22,479 nucleotides of DNA, from contig BFEA01000448.1 of assembly GCA_003427395.1 (NCBI GenBank), forward strand, positions 76,103-98,581, read 5' to 3'. The translations under genes and the position numbers were made by a program. The first letter of the stretch is position 1; the number at the start of each line of letters is the position of its first letter. The notes under the pieces were generated by a model. It made no database searches. It saw nothing but the letters and a program-made list of their open reading frames with translations, and was not told the origin of the DNA. Of this stretch, positions 8,487 through 17,576 are shown in pieces. This DNA is from Chara braunii. Its lineage: Eukaryota > Streptophyta > Charophyceae > Charales > Characeae.

Positions 8487-9203
8487 TCAGAAGTAGACTG
8501 ACTCTTTTACAGTAGAAGTAGATGGAACAAAAGTAGAGATAGTAGAAGTAGAATTATTTTCCGAGGTAGAAAATGCAGCAAAAGTAAAAGGCACATGGAG
8601 AGGTTTTACAAGAGCTACATGCACATGCTCAGCTTCCTTGCGCCTGTGCACTGATTTGCAGAATTTGTTTGCACTCAAAAGAGTCACAGGGGACTCGCGT
8701 ATCTCGTCCAATAGAACGGTACGCTCGTTCCCCTTGGCATCACGCACCACGAACTGAGTATTCACCCACGTGGTCCTTAGACAATAAGCCTTTAACCAAC
8801 CCAAGCCAATGACCGCGTCGAAAGGACACTTGTCCAAAACGTAAAAGTTCAGCTCATGTGTGACAGTGTGATCCTTGTCAAAAATGATGTGCACACCTTT
8901 GACAACATGTGTTGAGGTGACAACCTCTTGGTTGCCTACCTGGGTCTGACAAGGGTTCTGCAATTCCACTTGCTTCATTCCCAGGCCCGCCTTACGAATC
9001 CCGTTAGGAAAAAAAAAGTTAGTTGTTGAGCCATTATTAATCAGTACACGGATGTATCGGCGGTTAATGAGCAGCTTAAAGAAGATCAGTTGCACACTCC
9101 CGTGAACATTGAACATGGCATTGCTGCTTGAGCTGCAGCCAATGTTCCATGTGAGAGAGGAAGTTGACTTCCTTAGTCCCTCCCAAGGCTTAGTGTGAAG
9201 CAT
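8487..9203 (-). pseudogene. Chromovirus aspartic protease region
   Basis: A 238-codon open segment with the retropepsin pattern. Residues near 52-62 read VLINNGSTTNFF where retropepsins have an Asp-(Ser/Thr)-Gly active site; here the catalytic Asp position is Asn (AAT, plus 9036-9038), probably a G-to-A change. Downstream, FDAVIGLGWLKAY matches the second conserved retropepsin motif (hydrophobic-Gly-x-x-Trp-Leu). The C-terminus is Ser/Thr-rich and reads into the RT linker only after a frameshift near 8490. The enzyme would be inactive. Confidence 0.82.
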
Positions 9204-9267
9204 TTGGACTGCAACTGCCTTGGTTTCAGCATCAGTTCGGGCTTCAAGAGCAGGCTGTTGATCAGAT

Positions 9268-9945
9268 TCAAGCTCCTTGGAGGGGCCTGCAGCTGACTGA
9301 CTGTTCAGCTTCCCTTGTTGTAGAGAGTGCTAATGACTCTTCTACGCCCTTTGCCTGTTTCCCTGCAGACGATAACATTCCTGCACAACTTTTGACAATG
9401 CAAGCACACACGCAATTTGGATCTTCTCTCCCATTCCTTTTGACTAATGCGGAGGGTTTCCCAAGGCTTAGTGGAAGCATTCTCCAACTTCTCAGGGATC
9501 TTTGCATTCTTGGGGAGGTGTGTTATAGTTCCCCTACCTGAACCACGTTTGGGCCCCTTGCTTGAAGCAGCCTTTTTAAAGGCATTGCATTTCTCTTTGG
9601 TATTTATGTAAGAGTCAAGGGCTGATGTAGAACAGCCCACGTCAGAGTCCGGCTCTAGATCGTCATGATTCTAGAGACAGATCATCCGCATAGGACTGAT
9701 CCTCAGCCTCCCGATGTTCATGCAGGCAAGCTGGTTGCTGCTTCTCTTCCGCTTGCGTCGTGAGGTTCTACCTGCAGCGGGTGCCTTCACACGCCTGGCG
9801 AGGTCCTTGGCTTCTAGATTGACTAGATCCGTCAGTAGCTTACGACAGGTCCTATGGTCCTTGAGTCCTAGTCGGGAGACATAGTCTTCAAGGGCCACTC
9901 CCATTACTACATCCATGCAAAAGTGCTTTTCACGAACGAGGGGTC
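9268..9945 (-). pseudogene. Chromovirus gag remnant, 5'-truncated
   Basis: Two degraded frames (9671-9945 and 9305-9640) precede the protease. A damaged CCHC zinc knuckle lies at about 9364-9406: it reads CLHCQKLCRNVIVC, i.e. C-x2-C-x4-R-x4-C with Arg where His is expected. Lys/Arg-rich stretches (GRTSRRKRKRSSNQ) fit a nucleocapsid or linker. The capsid part, leader, PBS and 5' LTR are all missing. Sequence upstream of 9946 switches abruptly to a hammerhead motif. The gag call rests on position and the knuckle; the segment at 9671-9945 is not recognisable by itself. Confidence 0.6.
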
Positions 9946-9947
9946 GT

Positions 9948-9984
9948 GACAAACTGTTTCGTCGGAGTTTCACCGACTAATCAA
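9948..9984 (-). ncRNA. Hammerhead ribozyme motif, copy 2
   Basis: The minus strand reads TTGATTA (two changes from CUGAUGA, including the essential G8 position), a perfect 5-bp helix II (GTCGG and CCGAC around TGAAACT), GAAAC, AGTTT and GTC. The loop, helix III and GAAAC/GTC are identical to copy 1, which has the better CUGAUGA but a worse helix II. Together they define one ancestral motif. Predicted cleavage is between plus 9948 and 9947. Immediately beyond, similarity between the two copies stops after two bases. Inactive as it stands. Confidence 0.7.
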
Positions 9985-10003
9985 AAGGTTGTATATATAT
10001 ATA

Positions 10004-10028
10004 CTAGCTAAGTGCCCGCAGTGCGGGC
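10004..10028 (-). mobile_element. Helitron-like 3' end, copy 1
   Basis: On the minus strand a GC-rich hairpin (GCCCGC, loop ACT, GCGGGC; plus 10014-10028) is followed six bases later by CTAG and then T within a TATATATA tract. A short hairpin just upstream of a CTRR terminus inserted at an A/T site is the signature of Helitron 3' ends. The body would extend rightwards; no 5' TC end or Rep/helicase gene was identified. Confidence 0.6.
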
Positions 10029-10173
10029 CATGCCAGCAGAAATAAGAAATGTTGTAGGCAACCGGGCACGGACTACTCGCATAAACTGAGACTAAAAAAA
10101 AAAAAAAAAAAGAATCACAAGGTAATAAAGAATAACCTAAAACTGGCTACGAAGTCCGAGTTTAATTGAAGAA

Positions 10174-10196
10174 TAGCTTAGCACCCGCGGTGCGGG
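10174..10196 (-). mobile_element. Helitron-like 3' end, copy 2
   Basis: The minus strand has CCCGC-ACC-GCGGG, then TGCTAAGCTATTC, closely parallel to copy 1 (GCGGGCACTTAGCTAGT) and in the same orientation 170 bp away. The terminal CTAG has become CTAT. Additional GCGGG/CCCGC repeats lie at 10196-10220. Probably a second, decayed insertion or a duplicated end. Confidence 0.45.
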
Positions 10197-10252
10197 CGGG
10201 CGGTGCGGGTTACACCCGCAACCAAAACTACCGAAACGGTAAAGAAAGTACC

Positions 10253-12184
10253 ATAGAGTAGAGGAGAGTGTCGTAAAGTGTCATACAGTGTTGTAGAGTA
10301 GAGTGGAGTGGAGTGGTGGAGTAGAGTAGAGTGGAGTGTCATAGAGTAGAGTGTTGTAGAGTAGTGTTGTAGAGAGTGTCGTAGAGTAGAGTGTCGTAGA
10401 ATAGTGTTGTAGAGAGTGTCGTAGAGTAGAGTCGAGTCGAGTTGAGTAGAGTAGAGTAGAGTAGAGTAGAGTAGAGTAGAGTAGAGTAGAGTAGAGTAGA
10501 GTACAATAAATTGTCGTCGAGTTGAGTAGAGTTGAGTACAATAGAGTAGAGTAGAGTAGAGTAGAGTAAAGTGTCATCGAGTAGAGTACAGTAGAGTGTC
10601 GTCGAGTAGAGTAGAGTACAATGTTGTAGAGTAGAGTGGAGTAGAGTAGAGTAAAGTGTCATTGAGTAGAGTAGAGTTGAATGTCGTCGAGTAGAGTAGA
10701 GTAGAGTAGAATAGAGTAGAGAAGAGTGTAGTATAGTAGAGTAGAGTAGAGTGTAGTATAACATAGTAGACTTAGAGTGTAGTATAGCATAGTTGAGTAG
10801 AGTGTAGTGTAGTGTAGTATAGTAGAGTAGAGTAGAGTAGAGTAGAGTACACTAGAGTGTCGTATTGTAAGGTGGAGTAGAGTGATGTAGAGTGGAGTCG
10901 AGTAGAGTAGAGTAGAGTATCATAGAGTAGAGTGTCGTAGAGTGTCGCAAAGTAGAGTGTCGTATTGTAGGGTGGAGTAGAGTGGAGTAGAGTAGAGTAG
11001 AGTAGAGTAGAGTCATAGACTAGAGTAGAGTAGAGTCATAGAGTAGAGTAGAGTAGAGTAGAGTAGAGTAGAGTGTTGTAGAGTAGAGTGTCGTAGAGTA
11101 GAGTAAGAGTAGAGTAAGAGTAGAGTGTCGTATAGTATAGTAGAGTGTCGTTGACGAGAGTAGAGTGTCGTAGAGTAGATTATCGTAGAGTGGAGTGGAG
11201 TAGAGGGTCGTTGAATAGATTACAATAGAGTCTCGTAGAGGAAAGCAGAAAATCATAGAGTAGAGTAGAGATTCGTAGAGTGAAGTAGAGTAGATTGTCG
11301 TAAAGTAGAGTAAAGTTGAGTAGAGTAGAGTGTCACGGAGTAAAGTGAGTAGACTGTCGCAGAGTAAAGTGTCGTAGAGTGTCGTATTGTAGAGTAGAGT
11401 GTTGTATTGTAGGGTGGAGTAGAGTGGAGTGAGTAGAGTAGATTGTCGTAAAGTAGAGTAGAGTAGAGTAGTGTCACGGAGTAGAGTGAGTAGAGTGTCG
11501 CAGAGTGAAGTGTCGTAGAGTGTCGAATTGTAGAGTAGAGTGTTGTATTGTAGGGTGGAGTAGAGTAGAGTAGTGTAGAGTAGAGTGAAGTGTCGTAGAG
11601 TAGAGTGTAATGGAGTGTCGTAGAGTGTCGTAGAGTAGAAAGTCGTAGAGTGTCGTAGAATAGAGTAGAAAGTCGTAGAGTGTCGTAGAATAGAGTAGAG
11701 TGTTGTAGAGTAGAGTACAGTAGAGTATCGTAGAGGAGAGGAGAGTGTCGTAGAGGAGAGTATAGTAAAGTAGATTGTCGTAGAGTATAGTATAATATAT
11801 AGTAGAGTAGAGTATAGTAAAGTGGAGTGTCATAGAATGAAGTAGAGTGTCGTAGAGTGTTGTCGAGTAGATAAAAGTAGAGTGTCGTAGAGGAGAGTAG
11901 AGTATTGTAGAGTAGACTGTCGTAGAGTAGAGTAGAAGAGTAGAGTAGAAGAGTAGAGTAGGGCAGATTGTCGTATTGTAGAGTTTCATAGAGTGCCGTA
12001 GAGTGTTGTAGAGTGTCGTAAAGTAAAGTAGAGTGAAGTAAAGTAAAGCGGAGTATAGTGGAGTAGAGTACAATATCATAGAGTAGAGTAGAGTAGAGTG
12101 TTGTAGAGTAGAGCGTTGTAGAGTAGAGTAGAGTGTCATAGAGTAAAGTGTTATAGAGTGTCGTAGAGTAGAGTAGAGTAGAGT
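10253..12184. repeat. GAGTA / GTGTCGTA simple-sequence satellite
   Basis: Nearly 2 kb made of the pentamer GAGTA, interspersed with GTGTCGTAGA-type words. Pure (GAGTA)n runs occur, for example, at about 10440-10500. Other parts alternate GAGTAGAGTGTCGTA as a ~10-15-bp unit, and longer segments repeat: the phrase TATTGTAGGGTGGAGTAGAGTG occurs in variants near 10865, 10963, 11405 and 11547. Tyr/Ser/Thr/Leu-rich frames on the minus strand follow from the repeat and are not genes. Confidence 0.97.
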
Positions 12185-12308
12185 GTGTGTGTGTGTGTGT
12201 GCGTGTGTCTATGTTTGTGTGTCTGTCTTTCTGTGTATGTATGTGTGTGCCCCCGTGTGTATGTGTGTGTGTACGTGCGCGTCACGTGTGTGTGTGTGTG
12301 TGTCAGGT

Positions 12309-12350
<42 letters not shown>

Positions 12351-12358
12351 TCAGTGTG
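12184..12358. repeat. (TG)n microsatellite
   Basis: Imperfect TG/GTGC/GTAT repeats, purest at about 12318-12348, directly continuous with the GAGTA satellite (GAGTAGAGTGTGTG). Confidence 0.97.
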
Positions 12359-12421
12359 ACGATGAAATCTGCATACCCTCCAATGTCCAAACTTCTTGGA
12401 GTATCGTATTAGACAGGAAAA

Positions 12422-12600
12422 ATCGCTGAAGTCGGAGTACTTTTCTCGTTGGCCGACACGTGATAGAGCAACAAAAAGTAGCAAAAATGGAATATAGGAC
12501 AAATTGGCGAAGCATTTATTTCACGATCTTAAATATATTTTTTTGGAAAGATCACGACCAAATCTACAGGCCCTTCGATTTGCAGAGTTGTGGAGTCATC
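12422..12600 (+). repeat. Dispersed monomer of the ~176-bp satellite
   Basis: Matches the tandem units at 21148-21720. Shared blocks are TTGGCCGACACGTGATAGAG, AGCAAAAATGGAATATAGGAC, TTTATTTCACGATCTTAAATA, AAGATCACGACCAAATCTAC and GCAGAGTTGTGGAGTCATC. One copy only here, about 8.7 kb from the array. Confidence 0.9.
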
Positions 12601-12612
12601 TGCGAGGAACGA

Positions 12613-13390
12613 GCCCTCACAGGGACCCTTATTAGGCAAACATATGTTCTGGGCAGAGGCCCCCAGCAAGGGAAGTGCTCGCCCTAAGTGAAGGCGAGCC
12701 TGAATATTCATCAGAGGCAAAAACTCGACATTTCATATATGGGTATTCAGGCTGTTCAAGCCCGCCAGTTGGTTGAGTGGACGCGTGAGCCTCACTAAGC
12801 TGCGTCGTACAATTGGCCCAAACCTTGGGAATTGCGCTTGGGCACATACACACAAAGCAGGGCCGATACATTTTGAAGTGGCCATAGGCCTATGCAAAAT
12901 CAAAATTGTCGACACACCTAGCCTGGTGGCCTGTGCAAATGCAGCAAACGGCCCAAGTCTAGAGACTGAGTTTGTGCCCATTGTAAAGGGGCCAGGCCTC
13001 AACTGTAGTGTCGGGCCTGGGCGCAGGTATTGGGGCCCAACAGGAAGCTACTAGAAGCTTCCAGCCAGGCCACACACAACATCCAGGAGGCTGCCACTTC
13101 CATATAGGAAGTGAGGCAGCGCAGACAGGGTATTCTGGCCCGCGCAGGCAATGCGGTCACGCTGCTGCGCTGGTGCATTGGATGTTGTGTTATGGCCAGT
13201 GCGCTTGAGGGGCGCGTTGAGGTGAAGTGGGGCGCTGCAGGGCAGCGGTGTCGAGCGCATCGGCCCCCGCCCTTTTCTCGCAAAGGGGCGGGAGCCCTCC
13301 CGACCATGTCACGCAGGATTTAAACGAAAACTAAACAAAGAGACAACTTGGGGATGACGCATAAATAATCCCACGAGCCGTCGAGACGGC
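12613..13390. other. Hairpin-rich tract 1
   Basis: A series of local inverted repeats. GCTCGCC at 12677-12683 pairs with 12693-12699. GCCTGAATA at 12698 pairs with TATTCAGGC at 12744-12752. GGAAGCT at 13043-13049 pairs with 13056-13062. GCTGCC...CTTCC at 13090-13101 pairs with GGAAG...GGCAGC at 13107-13120. CCCGCC/CTTT at 13266-13275 pairs with AAAGG/GGCGGG at 13282-13292. GCCGTC at 13377-13382 pairs with 13385-13390. No ORF in the tract looks like a gene. Confidence 0.7.
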
Positions 13391-13991
13391 CGGGGTCGCG
13401 TTGTCCCTTCGCCGCTGTAGCCGGGTGCGCGAACTGTACATCCCGCGGTTCCCTACAACAGGATAGGTTATCGCGGGTCATAAGCTTTCTTCCCTAAGGG
13501 GCTGTCACCAGACTCACCACCCTTAGGGGCGTATCCCCACCGAGCTACTGACCCACGTGCGAAAGCTTTTACATGCAGTCACAGAGGTGAGTCAGCCGAG
13601 CCATAAGCAGTGCTACTTAGATAACATCTTGAAGGTCGTCTCAAGCTCCCTTGCCAGAATCGTGGTCTATCTCTTTCAGGAAAAACGATAGACGGATTGT
13701 ACACTAGTCGTCTAGACTATATTAAACCAATCCCATTGTCTCCAGAGCTTCATATTCATTCGCTTGCCTCTTCGCGGTTGTGAAAAAGAGTTGTTATTAT
13801 TGTCTCGCATTATGTATTTATCTTTCTATATTCTGTAGACTCCTATTTCTGTATCATCTGCAAAATTCGAATAGACTTCGTTAGAAAGGATTGCAACTGG
13901 GCCAAAAGTATTTGGAGTTGTTTTTATTTCTTTATATGATTGATTTATTTTACATGCCAAGGAGTCGTCGCAGGTAACCTAGCTGGCTCCT
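13391..13991. other. No gene; possible pseudoknot or tRNA-derived SINE fragment near 13470-13575
   Basis: CGCGGGTCA (about 13473) can pair with TGACCCACG (about 13550), and AAGCTTTC just after the first with GAAAGCTT just after the second. The order A-B-A'-B' would make a pseudoknot. CCCTAAGGGG and CCCTTAGGGG lie between. On the minus strand, GTAGCTCGGTGGG resembles a Pol III A box and GGTGAGTCTGG is a weak B box about 30 bp later, which could indicate a tRNA-derived SINE. The remainder, to 13991, is AT-rich without features. Confidence 0.35.
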
Positions 13992-14447
13992 TTAGGTGGT
14001 TATGTCAGACCTTTCTATTCCTGAATTTTCGAAGCGGTTAGCCCGAATTCGCTCCATGAACTCGATCTCGTCAAACAGACCTATACGGGCATTGTGGTAC
14101 AAAATGAGTCGTAAATACGTCCATCTTATCTCATGATTGTGCAACTCATTATCCTCGTATCCAAATATTCTGCGCAGATTATTCCAGCCTGGCCGTTGAA
14201 TTTTGACGAAGCTTGGTTCGAGAATTTGTTGATAAGTCGAGGTCATAATTAAGAAAGTTCGCGAAGGATTCCTTGTCGTGTCACGATTTATTCGCAATTC
14301 CTGTCCTGGAGGAAACACGACGATCGGGTCATAGACCATTCCACCGACTTGTTTTAAAATCACCCCACGCGTCCCTGTCTGAACTATGTACCTTGCGGCA
14401 ACCTCTCTGCTTGGAAAGAGCATGATGATGGCGGTTACCGGAGGCAT
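13992..14447 (-). CDS. Hypothetical 151-residue protein
   Basis: An uninterrupted frame from ATG (14445-14447) to TAA (13992-13994). Composition is protein-like, with all residue classes and no low complexity. It starts MPPVTAIIMLFPSREVAARY; the middle has VFPPGQELRINRDTT and RTFLIMTSTYQQILEPSFV; the end is rich in Arg, Glu and Asn (GLFDEIEFMERIRANRFENS). No signal peptide, transmembrane segment or recognised motif is seen, and I do not recognise the family. It stands alone, surrounded by repeats, with an A/T-rich flank upstream. It could be an exon or a single-exon gene, a fragment of a transposon or integrated viral gene, or chance. Its clean composition makes chance less likely than for the other frames here. 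Confidence 0.4.
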   Translation of the reverse strand: MPPVTAIIMLFPSREVAARYIVQTGTRGVILKQVGGMVYDPIVVFPPGQELRINRDTTRNPSRTFLIMTSTYQQILEPSFVKIQRPGWNNLRRIFGYEDNELHNHEIRWTYLRLILYHNARIGLFDEIEFMERIRANRFENSGIERSDITT

Positions 14448-15583
14448 CTCGAAAAGAGAAAAAAGTACGAGTAATTTTATGAGAACTTAACTTTTTTACC
14501 CTTACTCATTTTTTCGTCGCTACCGTGCCGCGTTTGTTGGTACAAGGGCCCCTTCGCCTTTGTCTTGTTGAATTCCAACGGCCCTCCCGACCTCATGCTA
14601 TGTTTTATGTGCCCCTGTTCTTGCGCTTACTTGCTTGCCGTTGTTGGTTATCTCCTCCTGCGGTTCTCATCCCAGGGCATCACTCCCTCCCGCGACCTAA
14701 TCCTTTGTCTTTTCTCTCTCTTTCCTCCTTACTTCAGATTTCTTTGTCGTGCACAATTTGTCTATATTCAGTCTCTCGAGTGATGGGAAGTTATTCGGGA
14801 CCCACCAGTCCCGACATCAGCTCCTAAAGCAACGAATCTCCACCCGGAATTTCCTCCTAGAATGAGAGAGCCCTCGGATTTAGAATCAGATCGACTATCC
14901 TGTACCTCAACACGAAGGAAATAACTTAGACGAATCAGAAATGCAGAGGAGGAAAAAGATATAGCCGAGACTCGTTCGGACGGGAAGTAGGTCGAGGAGG
15001 TCATTCGGGATAAAAAGGGACTCTCAGGGATAATTGAGTTCATTCATTTCCTTTTCTTTTATATTTCGCTTCTTTTTTCGACCCTGGTTAATTTCCCCAT
15101 CCATAGCTTGACTGTTACTTTATCAGACAGGTGAAGACATCACAGAGAAAAGGTAGAAGTAATCATTCAATGTTTTCACCATTTCAATCAGTGAAACTTG
15201 AATTTCCCTTCTCATTACTTTTTTCTTCTTACACACCTGCATGCAGAGCAAAGTCAACATTCAACGAGTTCAACCACGAAAGCATTATCCAAGTCAGACC
15301 TAGAGTCCCACACATGCGTGCCCTGTCACACCTTTCCTTCCTTTCAGCCTTTCCCTGAGCACCTAAAAGTAAAAGAGAAGGGTCATACAGCGTGTGGGCG
15401 CACACAGGTGTGAGGGATCGATGCCAACCACTGACCTTAAGTAGCAAAAGTCTGATTGTGTCCTCGTACAAGAGTTCAAGTAACTGGCGCACCTCGTCGA
15501 GGAAACCGGTGCGCAGATTACCAATCCTGGTCGACACCTGATTCATGAGTACCTCTTGTGGCAATCTCAGACGCGAAGGCGAC
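14448..15583. other. No recognisable gene
   Basis: Frames up to about 100 codons occur on both strands, but none has recognisable motifs or sensible composition. There is a small inverted repeat near 14798 (GGGAC...GTCCC). Nothing else supportable. Confidence 0.5.
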
Positions 15584-15870
15584 AAGTCCCACGAGTCCCA
15601 ACTAGTTCCAGGCGTCCCACTTCTGCACCAATTGGTTCTAAGCGGTCCACGTTGGTACGAACTAGTACCGAGTGGTTCTCTGCGATGCCCACTAGTGCTA
15701 GGTGGTCCGGGTAGTCCCAAGTCCTTCCTTTTCACCTCCAGTTGATGTCGCTAGTCAATACAACATCCCGTGGTTCTCACAAAAAATAAAGGACCACTCT
15801 CCCCTTGCCGGTACCACCTGTTCCGCTCACGAGTCCCATCGGTCCCACTTGTCCCGCCTGGACAATACAC
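15584..15870. repeat. Degenerate GTCCCAC/GGTNCC minisatellite
   Basis: Irregular ~10-12-bp units of the type GTCCCACGA, AGTCCCAACT, GGTTCTAAGC and GGTCCACGTT. They continue after a gap as GAGTCCCATC, GGTCCCACTT and GTCCCGCCT near 15831. Short palindromes are mixed in (ACCAATTGGT, GGTAC-GAACTA-GTACC). The frame across it encodes G/T/S/W repeats, which is compositional. Confidence 0.5.
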
Positions 15871-16015
15871 GACGTCCCGCCTTTTTGCTGATGCCGAAAG
15901 AAAAAAAGAATGCCACCTTCCCCATTGGTTTTCACTCAAAAGTGGCAATTATTGTTGTGGTTGTCGACGGCCAGCACCTCGCTTCCTCCTAGTTCACCCT
16001 GCCGACCTTGAATTT

Positions 16016-16320
16016 CGGCAGCATAACGCCACCAAAATTATCACCATTTGCACCATAAAAATTTGGCAGCACTTCCCCACAGGAATGGGAAAATAACTTG
16101 CCGCAGGTTGGTTCCGACTGATGCCGCCACCAACAGCCTAGCCGCCTGCCGCTTACCGCCGTAAAAATTCAGCAGCACGTCCCCAAAAGATGGCTTGCCG
16201 TAGATCTGGTCCGCCGGTACCGCCGCCAACAGCCTAGCTGCCGCTTACCCGCTGCCGTAAAATTTTAGTAGCATTTTCCCACAAAACTGGAAAATTTTGC
16301 TGGCCAAAATTATTAAAATT
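16016..16320. repeat. ~105-bp tandem repeat, three units
   Basis: Three diverged units, recognised by CCATAAAAATTTGGCAGCAC (about 16053), CCGTAAAAATTCAGCAGCAC (about 16159) and CCGTAAAATTTTAGTAGCAT (about 16254). Each is followed by TTCCCCACA or a similar word. GCCAACAGCCTAGC-type sequence lies between units. Confidence 0.8.
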
Positions 16321-16574
16321 TGGGTCCTAGGCCCAAATTCCTCTGTGCAGCATCGTCGCAGCCCCGCAGTGTCCTTGGGTCAGTCCTGTGGGACCAGCAC
16401 TAGCCAGAAGGGAGGGGAGTAGAGTGCTCCCTACCTTGGCTATGGCTGCCCAACTCTCCTCGCGCTCCTCTGCAGATCTCCAGCCTCCTCCCACGTTGCC
16501 TCAGGCAGCACCTCCAGCAGCTCAACAACACTCAAGTGTGCCCGTCACACACTGGCAGCACGAGTGCATTGTGT

Positions 16575-16714
16575 GGCAGTTGGGGACAACTGCCTGTTTT
16601 ATAGTGGTTGAGGAGGGTTGGACGTCACTCCAGCCCCCAGGCAAAATCGCGGGCTCACAGTGAGCCCTTGATCTTGCCAAGATCCAGGGCTAAATGTGGC
16701 CGAACCATAGCCAC
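16575..16714. other. Hairpin cluster
   Basis: Hairpins: GGCAGTTG/CAACTGCC with a GGGA loop (16575-16594); GGGCTCA/TGAGCCC with a 3-nt loop (16651-16667); an overlapping 14-bp-arm hairpin with one mismatch (16663-16691, AGCCCTTGATCTTG); and GTGGC/GCCAC (16696-16714). The second and third share AGCCC, so they are alternatives. Confidence 0.75.
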
Positions 16715-17218
16715 AACCTTAGTGAGGGCAGTTCCTTTAAACCACCAGTGCCTCAACCAGTGTTGGGAAATTACAATGTCTTGGCCAGTACCCGGACTTT
16801 TCGGGAGTGGGACACAGGGTCGGCAACGTCCCATAAATCTGAATTTTATAGCGCCGCGAGTGAACGAAAAAAGGAAAAAAAAAATGCTCTCTACTGCAAT
16901 GATGTCGGGCAGGGTAGTCCAGGAGGTTGTGCCCACAATCTTCCTCCACAGAATGCACCGTACAGCTAAGGCGGTCACATTCCGAATGTTACTGTTTTCT
17001 TTTTTTTCTTGGTCGTGTTCCATACGAGTCCCCTGTCCGTGAATTACTTAAGCTGTCCGTGATCTGCTCAAGCTGTGTTTTATCAGAGGATTGTAAGTTG
17101 CATCACACTGGCACTTAGGGGAATGTATCCAGCCATTTTCCCAGCCGGATCCATTTGCCCGTTTTTTCCCCCTTTTATTCTCTTTTTGGAATCTGACAAC
17201 CTGGCCACGGGGCTGAGA

Positions 17219-17576
17219 TGCCCTCATTGAGGGCACACTCACACTACCACTTTCAAGAATGTATACAACTGCAATCACGACCAAAGCTTTGTTTCCTTTT
17301 TTTTTTTCCTTCTTTTTCGAGGTTCACGGCCGGAATTTTTTTTTTTTTTTTTTTTTTTCTTTCCGTGAGAGTACCAGAAAGAAAACAGAGTGGTAACCGG
17401 GCTCGGCAAACTCGGAGCGTAGTGAAATTCAGGGTCGGCAAAAACAGGCTCGGAGGTACTGGTGGTTTAACTGCCCTGTTTTTCTTTTTCTTTTCTTTTC
17501 CCCAACTATCACGGAATTTCACGTGGAAGCTGGGCTTTTGCCATTTTCAAAAATGCTTTTCTTTTATTTTTCTGAT
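17219..17576. other. Hairpins and T-rich tracts
   Basis: TGCCCTC/GAGGGCA hairpin at 17219-17235. A long T run lies at about 17337-17358. A nested pair follows: GTGAAATTC (17422-17430) with GAATTTCAC (17514-17522), enclosing AAAAACAGG (17440-17448) with CCTGTTTTT (17475-17483). No gene. Confidence 0.6.

Noticed and set aside
10092-10112. A-run as a poly(A) tail of a retroelement
   Set aside because: No LINE or SINE body is recognisable next to it and there is no target duplication. It may be a simple homopolymer within the Helitron-like segment.
10281-12139. Long Tyr/Ser/Thr/Leu-rich ORFs on minus (up to 221 codons)
   Set aside because: Direct translation of the GAGTA satellite, whose reverse complement TACTC has few stop codons. 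Not genes.
10253-12184. CRISPR-like or regulatory repeat array
   Set aside because: No constant repeat with unique spacers. It is a simple-sequence satellite in a eukaryotic context.
15229-15735. 168-codon ORF on minus with Gly-Thr-Ser-Trp repeats
   Set aside because: The N-terminal half is the degenerate GTCCCAC minisatellite. The C-terminal half shows no recognisable domain. A weak possibility of a real exon remains, but the evidence is insufficient.
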